Positions 36,303 to 48,100 of a stretch of 64,000 nucleotides of DNA are shown one piece after another (within the stretch, counting starts at the first letter, position 1; the number at the start of each line of letters is the position of its first letter). A program made the translations under genes and the position numbers. This DNA comes from Henckelia pumila. Its lineage: Eukaryota; Streptophyta; Magnoliopsida; Lamiales; Gesneriaceae. The notes under the pieces were generated by a model. The model was not told the DNA's origin and searched no databases. It saw only the letters and a list, made by a program, of their open reading frames with translations. The stretch spans positions 12,896,001-12,960,000 of the forward strand of contig NW_027331831.1 in NCBI RefSeq assembly GCF_033568475.1, written 5' to 3'.

Positions 36303-37747
36303 ATGACAGGAATGAACAGGGGTCCATGTAAATTTTCCTCTTAAAGAGGGAGAGGAGGAAGGGGAAAACCCCCTAATAAACCACCAAATTATATTGGCAG
36401 TTCTCCAAAGATTATTGCCCAATTCGGAAATCAACGTCTTCTAGGCCAATCTATTTCAAACTCTTCTTCTGGAAGTAATACTATCCAGCAAAATGATCCT
36501 TTACATGATGAATTTCAAGAATTTCTAAAACAAAGGAATAAAGACAAGGTAATACCTGATTCCTCAGAATTTATGCAAATATTGCAAAAGATGATTAACA
36601 TGATTTACTATCATATACTAAAAATAAAAAGAAGAAAATAATTCTTCTAATAGAAGAAAAAGATGAGAAATTCAAAGAAAATCCGTGGCATATCATGAAA
36701 AAATATTTGAATAATACTTCATGTATACATGGAATTTATAAGCCACGAGGTTTTATGAAACCCTCTTGATTTCAACAAAAACAGTGGAAATAACCCATTT
36801 TTGCGGTAATACCCAGCAACAGAGTAATTATGATTTTTTTAAATTTATTGTCAAAAAGATTATATCTATTGAAGAATGGGGCATATCTCCTTTCACCGAA
36901 AAAGAATTCTACAGTCCTGAAAGACAAACCAATTTTAAATTCAATTATTGGAATTATATTCAAAGTTTTTATAATACATTGTTTTATAAAAATTCAAAAA
37001 AGAAACATTCTTGGTTCTTAAAAATTTGTGAAAATAATTCCTACAATGAGATTCCAAATTGGTTTCTTCAATGGTGGCAATTCTTTGACCCACCCACGAC
37101 AATTCTCCATGAAACATTCAAGGAGCATATGGAAAACTGGATAAAATATTCTCCAGTAATTACAAAACAATTTTCAGAAAACTGGATAGATAATAATCTA
37201 TTTTGTAAATTTTTTTATTGAATATGGTATTCCATGAATTTGGAAATGGCAAACAAAATTTGGTTTTACAAATGAAGGCATTCCTTGTATCTGGAGGATA
37301 AGTTATACTAAATTTTGAAAAAAAATTATTAAGAAATGATCCAGCAACAGGAGCATTATATGGCATTGACATCATCGAAAAAATGGAAGAAACTATTTCC
37401 CATTACCAAAATGAATTTGATAAAAAGGATAAAGAAAAAGAAAAAGAATCACTTAGTCCTTTTCAAATAATCACCCAAAAATATTCAAATATCTACTCCA
37501 AAAAAAAATGGTGGAGTTGTACATTGAAGAAATGAAAAAAGATTTGTTCCAAAATATTGGATCTTAAGACTCAAAGTCAGAAAAATCTATGAAGTCTAAT
37601 AATAGTGACAAAAGCATGAACCAATTCATAAATATGATGCAAGATGCCCAAGACCCAGAAGATGATATCTCGGAAGATCATGATATTGAAGACATTGAAG
37701 ACACCTTTGAAAAATTGAAAGAGACAATAAAGTCAAGATTAAGTTAA
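36303..37747 (+). pseudogene. Third pararetroviral ORF, function unknown
   Basis: An ATG at 36303 lies inside the end of the RNase H gene in another frame. It begins an arginine/glycine-rich stretch (RGRGGRGK) with an early TAA at 36342-36344 and a low-complexity polar region. After shifts, a better kept frame at 36766-37221 is rich in tryptophan and aromatic residues (WNYIQSFYNTLFY, WFLQWWQFFDPP). A C-terminal acidic part (EDDISEDHDIEDIEDTFE) ends at about 37745. By position it could be a transactivator or accessory protein. I have seen similar ORFs beside endogenous plant pararetroviruses but cannot name the function. Confidence 0.55.
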
Positions 37748-38050
37748 GAGAATATTTAGTCAAAAGTTTTAACTTTTATAAAGAAAGTGGATACTTTTAT
37801 AAAGTATTATAAGTGATATGTCACTGTTGTTATTTTATTTTGGAATCCGGGGTTTTATGTCCGGCTCTTCCTATAAATAGGTGTGCTTTGTTAATAGATA
37901 GGCACGCTTGAGTTTGTTCGCCTCTTTTTCTTTCTCTCTCTTGCAATAAAAACAATTCTGCAAATAAAATCTGAAGCTTCTTGGTAACAATTTTTGTAAG
38001 TTCTTTCCCTTTTATTTTAAGTTTTATTTAATTTTTTCTTTTATTGCTTG
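37748..38050 (+). promoter_or_regulatory. Pararetroviral promoter and polyadenylation region
   Basis: TATAAATA at 37872-37879 follows an AT-rich upstream region. A pyrimidine-rich leader and AATAAA at 37945-37950 and 37963-37968 come next, so the transcript start and poly(A) site lie close together, as in the terminally redundant pregenomic RNA of caulimovirids. TGGTAACA at 37982-37989 may be a decayed tRNA-Met primer site. Confidence 0.6.
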
Positions 38051-38508
38051 AGCATTTCCTACAAAATGATCATGGTATTGAAATGGTTTGAGATTTATGG
38101 TGATCTGAAGGATGGTTAAAAATTTTATAAGGTTCGGGGTTAATATTAAGTAAATCTGATTCATGTACTACCCTTCAACTCATTTATGCCTAAAAATGGC
38201 TTTTAGAGTATTGTGGGTATTTGTTTTGAATCTAGATTTGTTTAATTGGTCCCGGTAAACTTTTTATATTTTTTGTAAAAGAAAAAGATTAAACAAAATA
38301 AATTTTTATGTTTAATCAATCCTTCCTAAGATTACCGTGATCTTGGGTCTAAATAATAATTTAATAAATTTTTAATAATTATAAAAAAATACTATAACGA
38401 GGACAATATCGAAATTTTATTTAGAAATTCAAAAAAAAAGCAGAATAAAAAAATTACAAATAATTCATAAAATAAAATATAAAATAATTAATTGTTGGCG
38501 TTGTGTTC
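38051..38508. other. Possible viral leader, then AT-rich DNA
   Basis: No gene. 38051-38400 may be the pararetroviral leader, since it follows the promoter region and has the same composition. The viral 3' border is not sharp. Confidence 0.4.
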
Positions 38509-40120
38509 TCATGTGTGTTCAACTAAGTCGGCTCGAATTTGATGATGTATTTTTTTTATCAGTAATTATCAAATAGATCGTTATTTCTCTTGATATCTAT
38601 ACTATATTATAATAGTTTAACCCCTTAGACTAACCGATTTTGGTGTATCGAATCACACCAAAAATTCTTCTCATTTTACCCCTAAATTTAACACACATAT
38701 CTTTTATGTTAGATCTTAAATTACTAAATTATCCTCGCTTTTCTCTAACAGACTTATCTCATTTTATCTTTATCTTTTTTTTCAAATTTCATCTTTTATC
38801 AATTCCTATTAAATTATTTACAAAATTATTTTACAACTTCTCTCTAATTTATGTATCAAATTATCAAGCGATCATGTGTCACAATCGCTAATATATATTA
38901 TATTGCACACGCTCTGCGGTCACTAGTATTTATTAAATTCTCGTTCGCGTTGTGGATTATCTCTGGAAAAGTGTCATCGATGTGTCGATTCGACCAATTG
39001 GGTTATGTATCTCTCTCATTCTCAACAATCATAATATGCAAAATAATACACGTATACATGATATCTTTCAATTTATTCTTGTATCAAAATCTCACTGGAC
39101 CTCTGATTATTGCCCAACGAGATAACAGAACCCTGAATGCCTGCTCGAAATCCTTTCGTGTAGCCTCCTGCATTTCCTTGAATTTATTTATCTCAGGGTC
39201 CCGAGGGCACGGAAAACTCTTGACAAATGTTGCCCTCTCCGAATAGATTACATACGTTAAGTAATATCTCATGTGTATATTGCATGTCATTTATCTTAAA
39301 GTTTATCTCATGTGCATTTTCTTGCAGCACATCGTTAAACAGAGGTGATTGGTTAAGTACGTTAATATCATTAATTGATATCGTGACACCAAAAAAAGCA
39401 TGCAAAATCCATGAAGTTTGCATACGCGACCGCTTCAAACATTATTGTGGGGACATTGTGGTCACCTCGTGTAAATTGATATTTTCAAGTGACTGGACAG
39501 TTTTTTCATTCCCAATGCATGCAATAAAGACTACCCAACATGCCAGAGAATCTATATCTGCAGGTGTATTTCAAGCAAACGTTTTTTATCATCAGCACAT
39601 GGCCTTCGAAGGTATCGGCCACCAAATACTTCAATCACACATCGATGAAAGTTGAACAAGCAATCGACGATTGTTGTTTCAGCAACTCGTAGATCTGCAG
39701 GACCTTCATATGCCAATTGACGGATAGTAACAATGCATTTTTGAAGTGGTGAAAAGTCATTTCTTGACTTTGCATCGACTCTCCGGTAAGAATATTCATT
39801 ATGGCTTTCCAATGCATTGACTATGCGCAAGAATAACTTTCTTTGCATCCGAAAACGTCAGCGGAATACATCGTTGCTCCATACTAGTTATTCGGTGAAA
39901 TAATCATTCACAACACGAGTGTATGCGGCTTCGCGGTCTCGTTTCGTATATTTTATCCTCTTCGATCCACTAAAAGAACTTCGTGCTGCCCCAAGAAACA
40001 TTTGTTGTTGCTGGAGTATTATTTTCATCATTCGTTCGTATGTGTCACTGTTCATCGCTGTTTCAAAGAAGTCATCGTCACTGCCGATGGTGGAGAATTA
40101 ATTGTGATCTGCAAACATTT
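38509..40120 (-). pseudogene. PIF/Harbinger transposase, split by a Helitron
   Basis: On the minus strand a frame starting near 40120 runs through DDDFFETAMNSDTYE, a basic linker, FRMQRKLFLRIVNALE, LQKCIVTIRQLAYEG, EVFGGRYLRRP, then WILHAFFGV, SINDINVLNQSPLFND, MRYYLTYVIYSERATF, KDFEQAFRVLLSRWAIIRGP and MYTCIILHIMIVENERD. A C-terminal KIHHQIRADLVEH piece lies at 38520-38550. This is the plant Harbinger nuclease, which pairs with a Myb-like partner to move PIF elements. Stops and frameshifts make it dead. A 331-bp Helitron lies between the last two pieces. No TIRs found. Confidence 0.8.
38596..38926 (+). mobile_element. Short nonautonomous Helitron (331 bp)
   Basis: Starts TCTATACTATATTATAAT and ends CTAG. 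An imperfect hairpin GCACA/TCTGC lies about 10 bases before the end, and the insertion is between A (38595) and T (38927). These are the Helitron hallmarks. The Harbinger transposase coding sequence continues on both sides, which supports the borders. A palindrome TTTTGGTGT/ACACCAAAA lies near 38638-38662. Confidence 0.72.
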
Positions 40121-41060
40121 TTTTATATACGAACGTATCAATGTTTTTAGTGTAAGAATGTGAAGTATGCTCTTGATTATATAACCATTATTTAACAGCT
40201 AGTTTGTACCTATACTTTGTAACGTCTTCTATTATTAAACTCAATAATAGACTGAGTTTAATTAAACCTGACCTCGTGTGAAACCCACCTCGTCTGGGAC
40301 GGGTCTAGTCAACGGGTCCAAGGAGGGTTCAGGGTTTGGGTAGACCCGTCCGAACCCGCCCCCCACAACACATATATAATACATATATAATATATTATAT
40401 TAAATAAATGTACTGTAATTATATAATACTACATATATAATACTTATTTTACATTAGCGTGTGGACCGTTGGATTTTGAGGCGGGTCGGGGTTAAAAAAG
40501 AGGTGGGACGGGTCCGGGTTCGATTATTTTTGGCGGGACGGGTCTCGGGTTTGGGAAAACCCATCCCGTCATCATCCCCTAGTGGTAGGTGACAATTCGA
40601 TAATAATGTCAGATTCAAATTGATTTCAAATTGTCACATTCAATGTCATATTCAATTTTTTTTTGAGAGGATGTCATATTCAAATTGAATCCAATGTTTA
40701 GGTAACAATTCAATGTCAAATTCAAATTGATTTCTCCGAACAAACAATAGCAGTAACAAACTATGAGATTTAAATTCTTAGCATGAGTTCAATTATTATA
40801 TTCTATGTCAGTTTCGGATGCCTTTTTTATTATTAACAAAGTAAATTTAATGATTATATGTATTTCATTAAAAAATATTCGACATAAAAGTAAAATAATG
40901 TTATTTGCAAAAAAAACACATTACAAAAATTTAGATCATAACATTACATTGTCTGAAAATTAAAAGTACAAACAACAACATACAATCAGATAAACCCATT
41001 GCCCCACGATATTAGTGAGTTCATTATTTTTTAGTCATATTTGAAACTTTAAATTTTAAA
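40121..41060. other. Intergenic, with a GC-rich inverted repeat
   Basis: No gene. GGACGGGTCTA (40297-40307) and TAGACCCGTCC (40341-40351) form a perfect 11-base stem. Related GGGACGGGTC motifs lie at 40500-40570, around an AT-rich centre, so 40260-40600 may be a degraded MITE. The rest is AT-rich with CAATTCAAATTG-like repeats. Confidence 0.4.
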
Positions 41061-41127
41061 CCTTCATTGGAGGTGCCTAATGCCCATTTTGTATACGAGT
41101 ATAGTAAAGTCGAGCCGAAAGGCCAAA

Positions 41128-41142
41128 TGGGCCATAAATATA
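41128..41142 (+). promoter_or_regulatory. Site II motif and TATA-like box of the NDUFA12 gene
   Basis: TGGGCC (41128-41133) directly followed by ATAAATATA, about 165 bases before the start codon. Site II elements bind TCP factors and are enriched upstream of plant nuclear genes for mitochondrial respiratory proteins, which fits the gene. Confidence 0.55.
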
Positions 41143-41306
41143 AGCTTATCGAACCCAAAAATAAAAATAAAAAATTGAAACGAATTAATCTCACAAAAAA
41201 CGTACCCACGACTTTATATTTCATCAAAAGCGCTCTAGGCATTTTTGTGGGTTCAATTCAACCCAGAGACAAGCTCGCTGCCCTTAGCAAAGAGACGGAC
41301 TCAGCA

Positions 41307-42108
41307 ATGGCGTCGGTGGTGAGAAGCGCTCTGAAATCGATCAGAGAAAAAGGTGTTGGAGGTTTCATTCGCGAGCTCAGAGATGAAGGATTCCTGTTAG
41401 TCTCCACCTCTCTTTCTAATTATCCATGTTTTTGCTTCATTTTTCGATCCATCTTCGCGACGATCGAGAATTTTGGATCCGGATACGATCAAATGAGTTT
41501 TTGCACATCCTGAGTTCTTTCCCTGTGTGTTTGATTTGTCGATTTGTTGTTTAGTTCTAGGCTTCAGGATTTAAAAATCACTGCAGTGGAAGCGTGGTTT
41601 GCAGAAATCCTGAAATAAATTGTTTTACTAGCTACTTTTGGTCGAATGCCAACCATATTATTGAATGAACCTGTGATTTGATGAGTTGTATGGTTTTTAT
41701 ATTTACCCTTTTCAGCTTGAAATCTGGGATGATTTCTGATGTTCTTATTATTTTTTTAATGTGCTCCACTGATTTATGTTTTTTTTTTTGTTCTCTGCAG
41801 GAGCGCTCTTCTGGATGGAAATCTCATGTTAGTAGTGTTCTGGGACCCTATGTTATAACTTCATATTCGTAAATTGAATTTTTGACGCATCATATAGACC
41901 AAACTTGAGGCGTTCTAACTTAAAATGTAGTATTGATAACGTATAATGCTGAACAACGGTGAAATATAATCTAATTTGTGTGGCGCACATTTAATATATA
42001 TGTGTTATTGAGATTATTTGTTGACTGTTAGGCTGTAGATAATAGGTAGTTCCTTTGAGTGTAATGGATTATCAGTGTTATGTTTTGATGATAAACAAAT
42101 TTCATTAA

Positions 42109-42156
<48 letters not shown>

Positions 42157-45100
42157 TACTATTTGATGATAGTACATCATATCCAGCTTTCAAAGATTAA
42201 ATTGACAACTGGTGCGTGAACCTAAACATTTCCATACATGAGTGGATCACATTGGTCTGTGATTCATTCTGAAGTATGCTTTTGGTTTACTGATAGGGCA
42301 TCTTTTGTATGAGCATAAATAATTAGATTAATGGTTTCATGTGTGGAAAGGCTGGACCTGAGGTTTGTGTGTGAAGCAACAGATTAAGATTGTTGCTTTC
42401 TTGTCATGTGTAAAATGCATACAATGGCCTGGAAATTCTTTCGTTATCTGGGTATTTAGGCTGCCTTTAGCAAGAAACTGGAAAATATATCGTCGAACCT
42501 TTAGAAATCATGGGTAGTGACAGATAACCCTGAGGCATTGTATCAGAATCAGTCAGGAAAACAACAGAGAAAAGATGCGTGTTATTTGGGACATTTGCCG
42601 GCCCTAACTTGGTGTCTGGTTATCTGTAATCTAAAGTTCTGAACTCATTGAAGAAGAAGTAATATTTCGCACAACTCAAATTCTTTATGAACTACTTTTT
42701 TATATAGCCCAGTCTACCAGAATAAACTGCAATCATCATTATACAAAGCGGAACTTGTGCAAGGGGTCAGACTTTAACACAACACATAACGACTCATTGC
42801 ACACTTTTCAGCCTCCCTGATCCCCGGATCCTACTAGTTGCCTTCACCTTTTGTTAGCTTACTGGTTAAATAGCCACAAAATAACAGAGAAGAGTGATAC
42901 AAGAATATGATACACACACAAATAGGAAATGTAATTCTATATCGATAATATGTAAACTGAAAAAACAGTTGTTCCTTCCCCTAGCTCCGCTAATCTCAAT
43001 CAGAGAAACAATAAGGAAAATGATAAACTGCAGAACCTTCCCTTTTCCCTTACAATTAATTCCCCCTCCCTCGACATCTAGATTCTCTCAAGGGCTTATC
43101 ACTCTTGGGTATTGATGCGAGCAAAACAATCGTCTCCCTAATCAGCAAACAAATCGGAAAGTCGTACGTTCTCCTGATCTCCTGATTCCTCGGTCACCTA
43201 AAGAAGGCGAACTCCTTTGGTCACCTGAAGAAGTCGTACGATCTTTTTTGGGGTTGTCACCTGATTCATGAACACACGTTAGATTCGCCGGGTAGTCACC
43301 CGGCGAAAATCCTGCGACGCTCAAGTCAGCGATCACCTCCACACAAAACAGGAGAGCAGAGAGCTTTTTGTAAACCAAAGAGTCACTTCCCTCAAATGGA
43401 TAGCTTGAATGGTATTTATAGACCAAATTGAGTTAAATTACACATTAACCCTCTAAGGCCTTGAAAATTGGCAATTAAACTTAGTAAGGTCTAAAAATGC
43501 AAATTAACCTTTCAGGACTCCCAAATAAAGAATTAGTCCTTTAAAAATGTGATTATCGTAAATTGGCCTACTTAATTTATTTATATATTAAAAATATACT
43601 TATACCCATCATAGGCCCCTTACTCTCGATTTTATCCAAAACTATATTTTTATTCAACTATTCATTTTTTATACATATTTTTTTGGAGAAACCTATAAAA
43701 GAGGGGAATGTACCTACCTCTTTAAAGCTCACCTCTAATTCAAAGAAATGTCAGGTATTAGTTTTTTACTCTATTTCTTCCTTTTGTACGTTTTGCCTCT
43801 TTTCTATTAATGTATTCTTTCTCTTTGCAAGCTTTATTTATTGCTTATACGCGAGCCTTTTTTCCTTCTTTTCCCCTGTTTTGTGCTTCGTTGTCGTTTT
43901 TTTTTCTTTTTTGGGTTGAGGTTTCGGATGGGGTAAATCCGATAGCCATGGTGAAAAGCATCAACAAATGGGGATAAGGTGGCCGCTGATTTATCTCCGG
44001 AGGAGGGTGCCTCCGTGTTTTCTTGGTTTTTTGAGAGGCGAGTGGCCTTTGACTTTCGATCTTTCGGTGGTTCCGAGGGTAGCTGCGTCTCTTGATGATT
44101 TCGGTGATATCGAAATCATAGAGGCTTTGAACTCCCTCCAGGGTGATGATGCTCCGGGTGATCTGTGATATTTCTCTCGTGTGCAGGGAGTCGCTTTTAG
44201 ATGATCTTGAGTTTTCCCTAAATAGCGTGATATATGGGGCCGAAGTCATTGCTCCTGCAGAAATCGGAGAAAAATCGCTAAGGATAAAGCATTACAATGT
44301 AGAGGAAAACCAGCAGGCTTTACGAGCATCCCTAGACCTCATTGAGGAGCTGAGAAAAGGGGCATCGGTGCGAGCAGCAAGGCATAGAGCTCGAATGGCA
44401 AAGGTATATGACAACCAGGTAAGACCACTGACCTTTCAAGTTGGAGATCTGGTACTGAGAAGAATGGACGTTCTGCGCTCAGTAGGAAAACTGGGTCCCA
44501 AGTGGGAGTGACCATATAAAATAATCGGGATTGCCCGTGAAGGGGCATACCATCTCCAACACCCCAATGGGAAAGTGCTGCCCAGGTCATGGAACATCGC
44601 AAACTTAAAGAAATATTTTCAGTAACCCGTAGCCGGTTTTTCTTTTCAGTGATGCAGCAAAGTAATAATTTCGTAGTTGTAATACGTTTCGATATTAATA
44701 AAAGTTTTTATATGAGCATCGCATTATGTCTTCTTCCTCCGCAAGGCAACAACATGATCAAATCGCACATATATATTTATATACTTAAAGCCTTATTAAT
44801 CGTCACCAAACCCCAGTCGTCAAAAAACAAAAGTCACCTAAAGCATAAGAGGCTTGGCAGCCCAACTAAGGTACTTTGACACCGTAAGAGGTCAAGACGA
44901 ACAAATCATGAGTCCAGGAAACCCCCACCACCCACGAGGTAGGTGTGTACTTTCCCAAAGACCAATAAACCTTGGGAACCTGTTCAATTTCCAATTACTA
45001 GCGATTAATATAACAATAAAGCTATATTTTGAAACAAGCGTAAAACAAACCAAGTTATATAGCGAAATATAACGCAGAATCCAACTCCGAAAAACAGGTG

Positions 45101-48100
45101 CAAGATATAAAGATCAAAATATCGTTCTCGCAGGAGCCGGAAAGAAACTAAGGTAGTAAGTCCAAAAACTCAAGATCATCTAAAAGCGACTCCCTGCACA
45201 CGGGAGAAATATCACAGATCAACGGGAGCATCATCACCCTGGAGGGAGTTAAAAGCCTCTATGATTTCGATATCACCGAAATCATCAAGAGACGCAGCTA
45301 CTCTCGGAACACCGGGCAGTCCCATATCAGGGTCTGGAACACCAGGACCAATCATCTTGACCACGTCCTCCGGAACAAGCTGGTGGCGAAGGATGCGGCG
45401 GCTCTCCAGTACCAACTCGTCATGGATCGCGTAGGCATGCCGGTAAACCTCCTTCTCAAAAGCAGCAGATGCACAGTAAAATTCAACAGTCTTCTCCTTT
45501 GCAACTGTAGCCCCGGAGGGGAAGATAAAAACCCAGCCCCAGTCTGCACCTCGGTATAATGCCTCTCGTAAAGGGCATTAAGCTCAGAATGAAGAGTTTC
45601 CTCCTCTTTCTCCTTCACATCCAGCTTCTCCGGCCACTGACTAAGTTCCTCCTGCAGGCCAGTATTCTCCCCTCCCAAGCGGAGAATCTCCTCCTTCGCT
45701 CCAACCTCAGAGGCCTCCAGACGAACAACATCTTTTTTCAGCCTGGCCAACTCTTGGAGCAGCTTGGCCTCGTCAGCCCGAACCTTGTCCTTTCGAGCCT
45801 CCAAGGCGTGTACGGCAGACAAGATCTGAAACCGACAAGAGATACACATTAGAACATTATTAACAATATCAAGATAAGAAAAATAAACTCTTCAAAAATA
45901 CTTGACAAGAGCCAAGGACAATAGACTGGTGTAAGACCGAGGAGGATTGAGGGATCAAGTGACTTAAATCATGATCCCCCACTACCTTGGCCCCCCGCCT
46001 GAGGCCAATCTCAAAGTCACTAGAGTCCCAGAATGACTCTGCACCGTTTCTATTCACCCCATCCAGGAACAAGGGGTGTGGTCTTGCTTTCCTCGCCGAA
46101 GAGGAGGAAGCCTCTCGAAGTTTCTTCGCGAGATCAGACTCAGGCGGGGGGCCAAGGTAGTGGGGGATCATGATTTAAGTCACTTGATCCCTCGATCCTC
46201 CTCGGTCTTACACCAGTCTATTGTCCTTGGCTCTTGTCGCCCACTTACCCGTCCTCTCCGGTGCTCAACAACACTAACACCCGGAGCTCTCTCATCAGGC
46301 AAGAAGGGGGTACTATGGCCTTGGCGGCCCCGCAGTACCGTGCGCCGGCTCTCTCCAGGACGAGGAACTAACACACCGGCATGACCAGTTGCATCTCTTT
46401 CACTCCCCCTGTGTTTCGGCCCACTCCAAGGAAGAGGACGGCCGGAAGTATTCTCCCGATGGCGGAGCTTACTCAGGTCAACCTGGTTACCTGCAAGGGA
46501 GATTGCATACATATAAAAAATGGTCAGAACAGAACAAATATAAGTAGTAGATATGACAAATTAATGATGGCACGCGCAAAAAAAAAACCTAAATAGTACC
46601 AGCACTAACTAAGCACCGATGATCAAAATTTTCATTAAAGAGCCCCCGAGAACGACACTGAGATTGGATCATGATTTAAGCCACTTGATCCCTCGATCCT
46701 CCTCGGTCTTAAACCAGTCTATTGCCCTTGGCTCTTGTCAGATATTCTTGAAGAGTTTATTTCCCTTATCTTGATATTGTTAATAATATTCTTATGTGTA
46801 TCTCTTGTCGGTTTCAGATCTTGTCTGTCGTACGGGCCTTGGAGGCTCGAGAGGACAAAGTTCGGGCTGACGAGGCCAAGCTGCTCCAGGAGTTGGCCAC
46901 GCTGAAAAAAGATGTTGCTCGTCTGGAGGCCTCTGAGGTTAGAGAGAAGGAAGAGATTCTCCGCTTGGGAGGGGAGAATACTGGCCTGAAAGAGGAACTT
47001 AGTCAGTGACCGGAGAAGCTGGGCGTGAAGGAGAAAAATGGGGGAAACTCTTCGTTCTGAGCTTAATGCCCTTTACGAGAGGCATTATACCGAGGTGCAA
47101 ACTGGGGCTGAGTTTTTATCTTTCCCTCCGGGGCTACAGTTGTAGAGGAGTTTAGAGGAGAACTGTTGAATCTTACTGCGCATATGCTGCTTTTGAGGAG
47201 AAGGTTTACCGACGTGCCTACGTGAGCCATGACGAGTTGGTATTGGAGAGCCGCCGCATCCTTCGCCAGCAGCTTGTTCCGAAGGACGTGGTCAAGATGA
47301 TTGGCCCTGGTGTTCCAGACCCTGATATGGGACTGCCCGGTGTTCCGAGGGTAGCTCTGTCTCTTGATGATTCGGTGATATCGAAATGATAGAGGCTTTG
47401 AACTCCCTCCAGGGTGATGATGCTCCCGTTGATCTGTGATATTTCTCCCGTGTGCAGGGAGTCGCTTTTAGATGATCTTGAGTTTTTGGACTTAATATCC
47501 ATGATACAAGTCGAATCCTAGATGTAGAAATATAAAAAAGCGAGCAGCCCGGGCAACAAAGAGAAGATATGTACGAATTGCACCTGTTTTTCGGAGTTGG
47601 ATTCTGCGTTATATTTCGCTATATAACTTGGTTTGCTTTATGTTTTTTTCAAAATGTAGCTTTATTGTTATATTCATCGCTACTACTTGGGAATTGATCA
47701 GGTTCCCAAGGTTTATTGGTCTCTGGGAAAGCACACACCTACCTCGTGGGTGGTGGGGGTTTTCTGGACTCTATGATTTGTTCGTCTTGACCTCTTACGG
47801 TGTCAAAGTACCTTAGTTGGACTGCCAAGCCTCTTATGCTTTAGGTGACTTTTGTTTTTTGACGACCGGGGTTTGGTGACAATTAATAAGGCTTTAAGTA
47901 TATAAATATATATATGCGATTTGATAATGTTGTTGTCTTGCGGAGGGAGAAGGCATAATGCAATGCTCATGTAAAAACTTTTATTAATATCAAAACGTAT
48001 TACAACTACGGAATTATTACTTTGCTGCATAACTGAAAAGAAAAACCGGCTACGGTTACTGAAAATATTTCTTTAAGTTTGCGATGTTCTATGACCTGGG

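Larger units (their letters stand above)
29198..36331 (+). pseudogene. Pararetroviral capsid-protease-RT-RNase H polyprotein, broken
   Basis: Pieces in order. 29198-29540: basic N-terminus with stops. 29562-30762: capsid region, with a tryptophan-rich KGWWDNYL core near 30402. 31202-32019: end of the capsid with CCHC knuckle at 31523-31564 and an acidic stretch. 33873-34128: coiled coil. Protease active site DSGA at 34124-34135, in a shifted frame. Reverse transcriptase 34746-35849 with YIDD at 35481-35492. RNase H 35888-36331 with the four acidic residues in TDAS, KEIF, TDCK and PDFL contexts. Breaks: stops near 29300, a frameshift at the protease, TAG at 34743-34745, and a frameshift between RT and RNase H. 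Insertions at 29771, 30763, 32020 and 34359. Role: packaging and reverse transcription of the viral genome. Confidence 0.85.
28730..38480 (+). mobile_element. Endogenous plant pararetrovirus (Caulimoviridae), degraded
   Basis: The order movement protein, capsid with zinc knuckle, aspartic protease, reverse transcriptase and RNase H, a further ORF, then a TATA box and poly(A) signals is that of an integrated caulimovirid genome. There are no LTRs and no integrase. The 5' end is truncated within the movement protein. Stops, frameshifts and four later insertions make it inactive. Composition is strongly AT-rich compared with the neighbouring genes. Genus not resolved. Confidence 0.88.

Noticed and set aside
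28730..38480. Intact or inducible virus
   Set aside because: The 5' end of the movement protein is missing, and there are several stops, frameshifts and four insertions.
28730..38480. LTR retrotransposon in place of a pararetrovirus
   Set aside because: No LTR pair and no integrase; a movement-protein domain and a terminally redundant promoter/poly(A) region fit Caulimoviridae.
44339..44602. Open frames antisense to integrase (also 48079-48342)
   Set aside because: They are shadow frames of the integrase C-terminus and appear in both arms only because the arms are copies.
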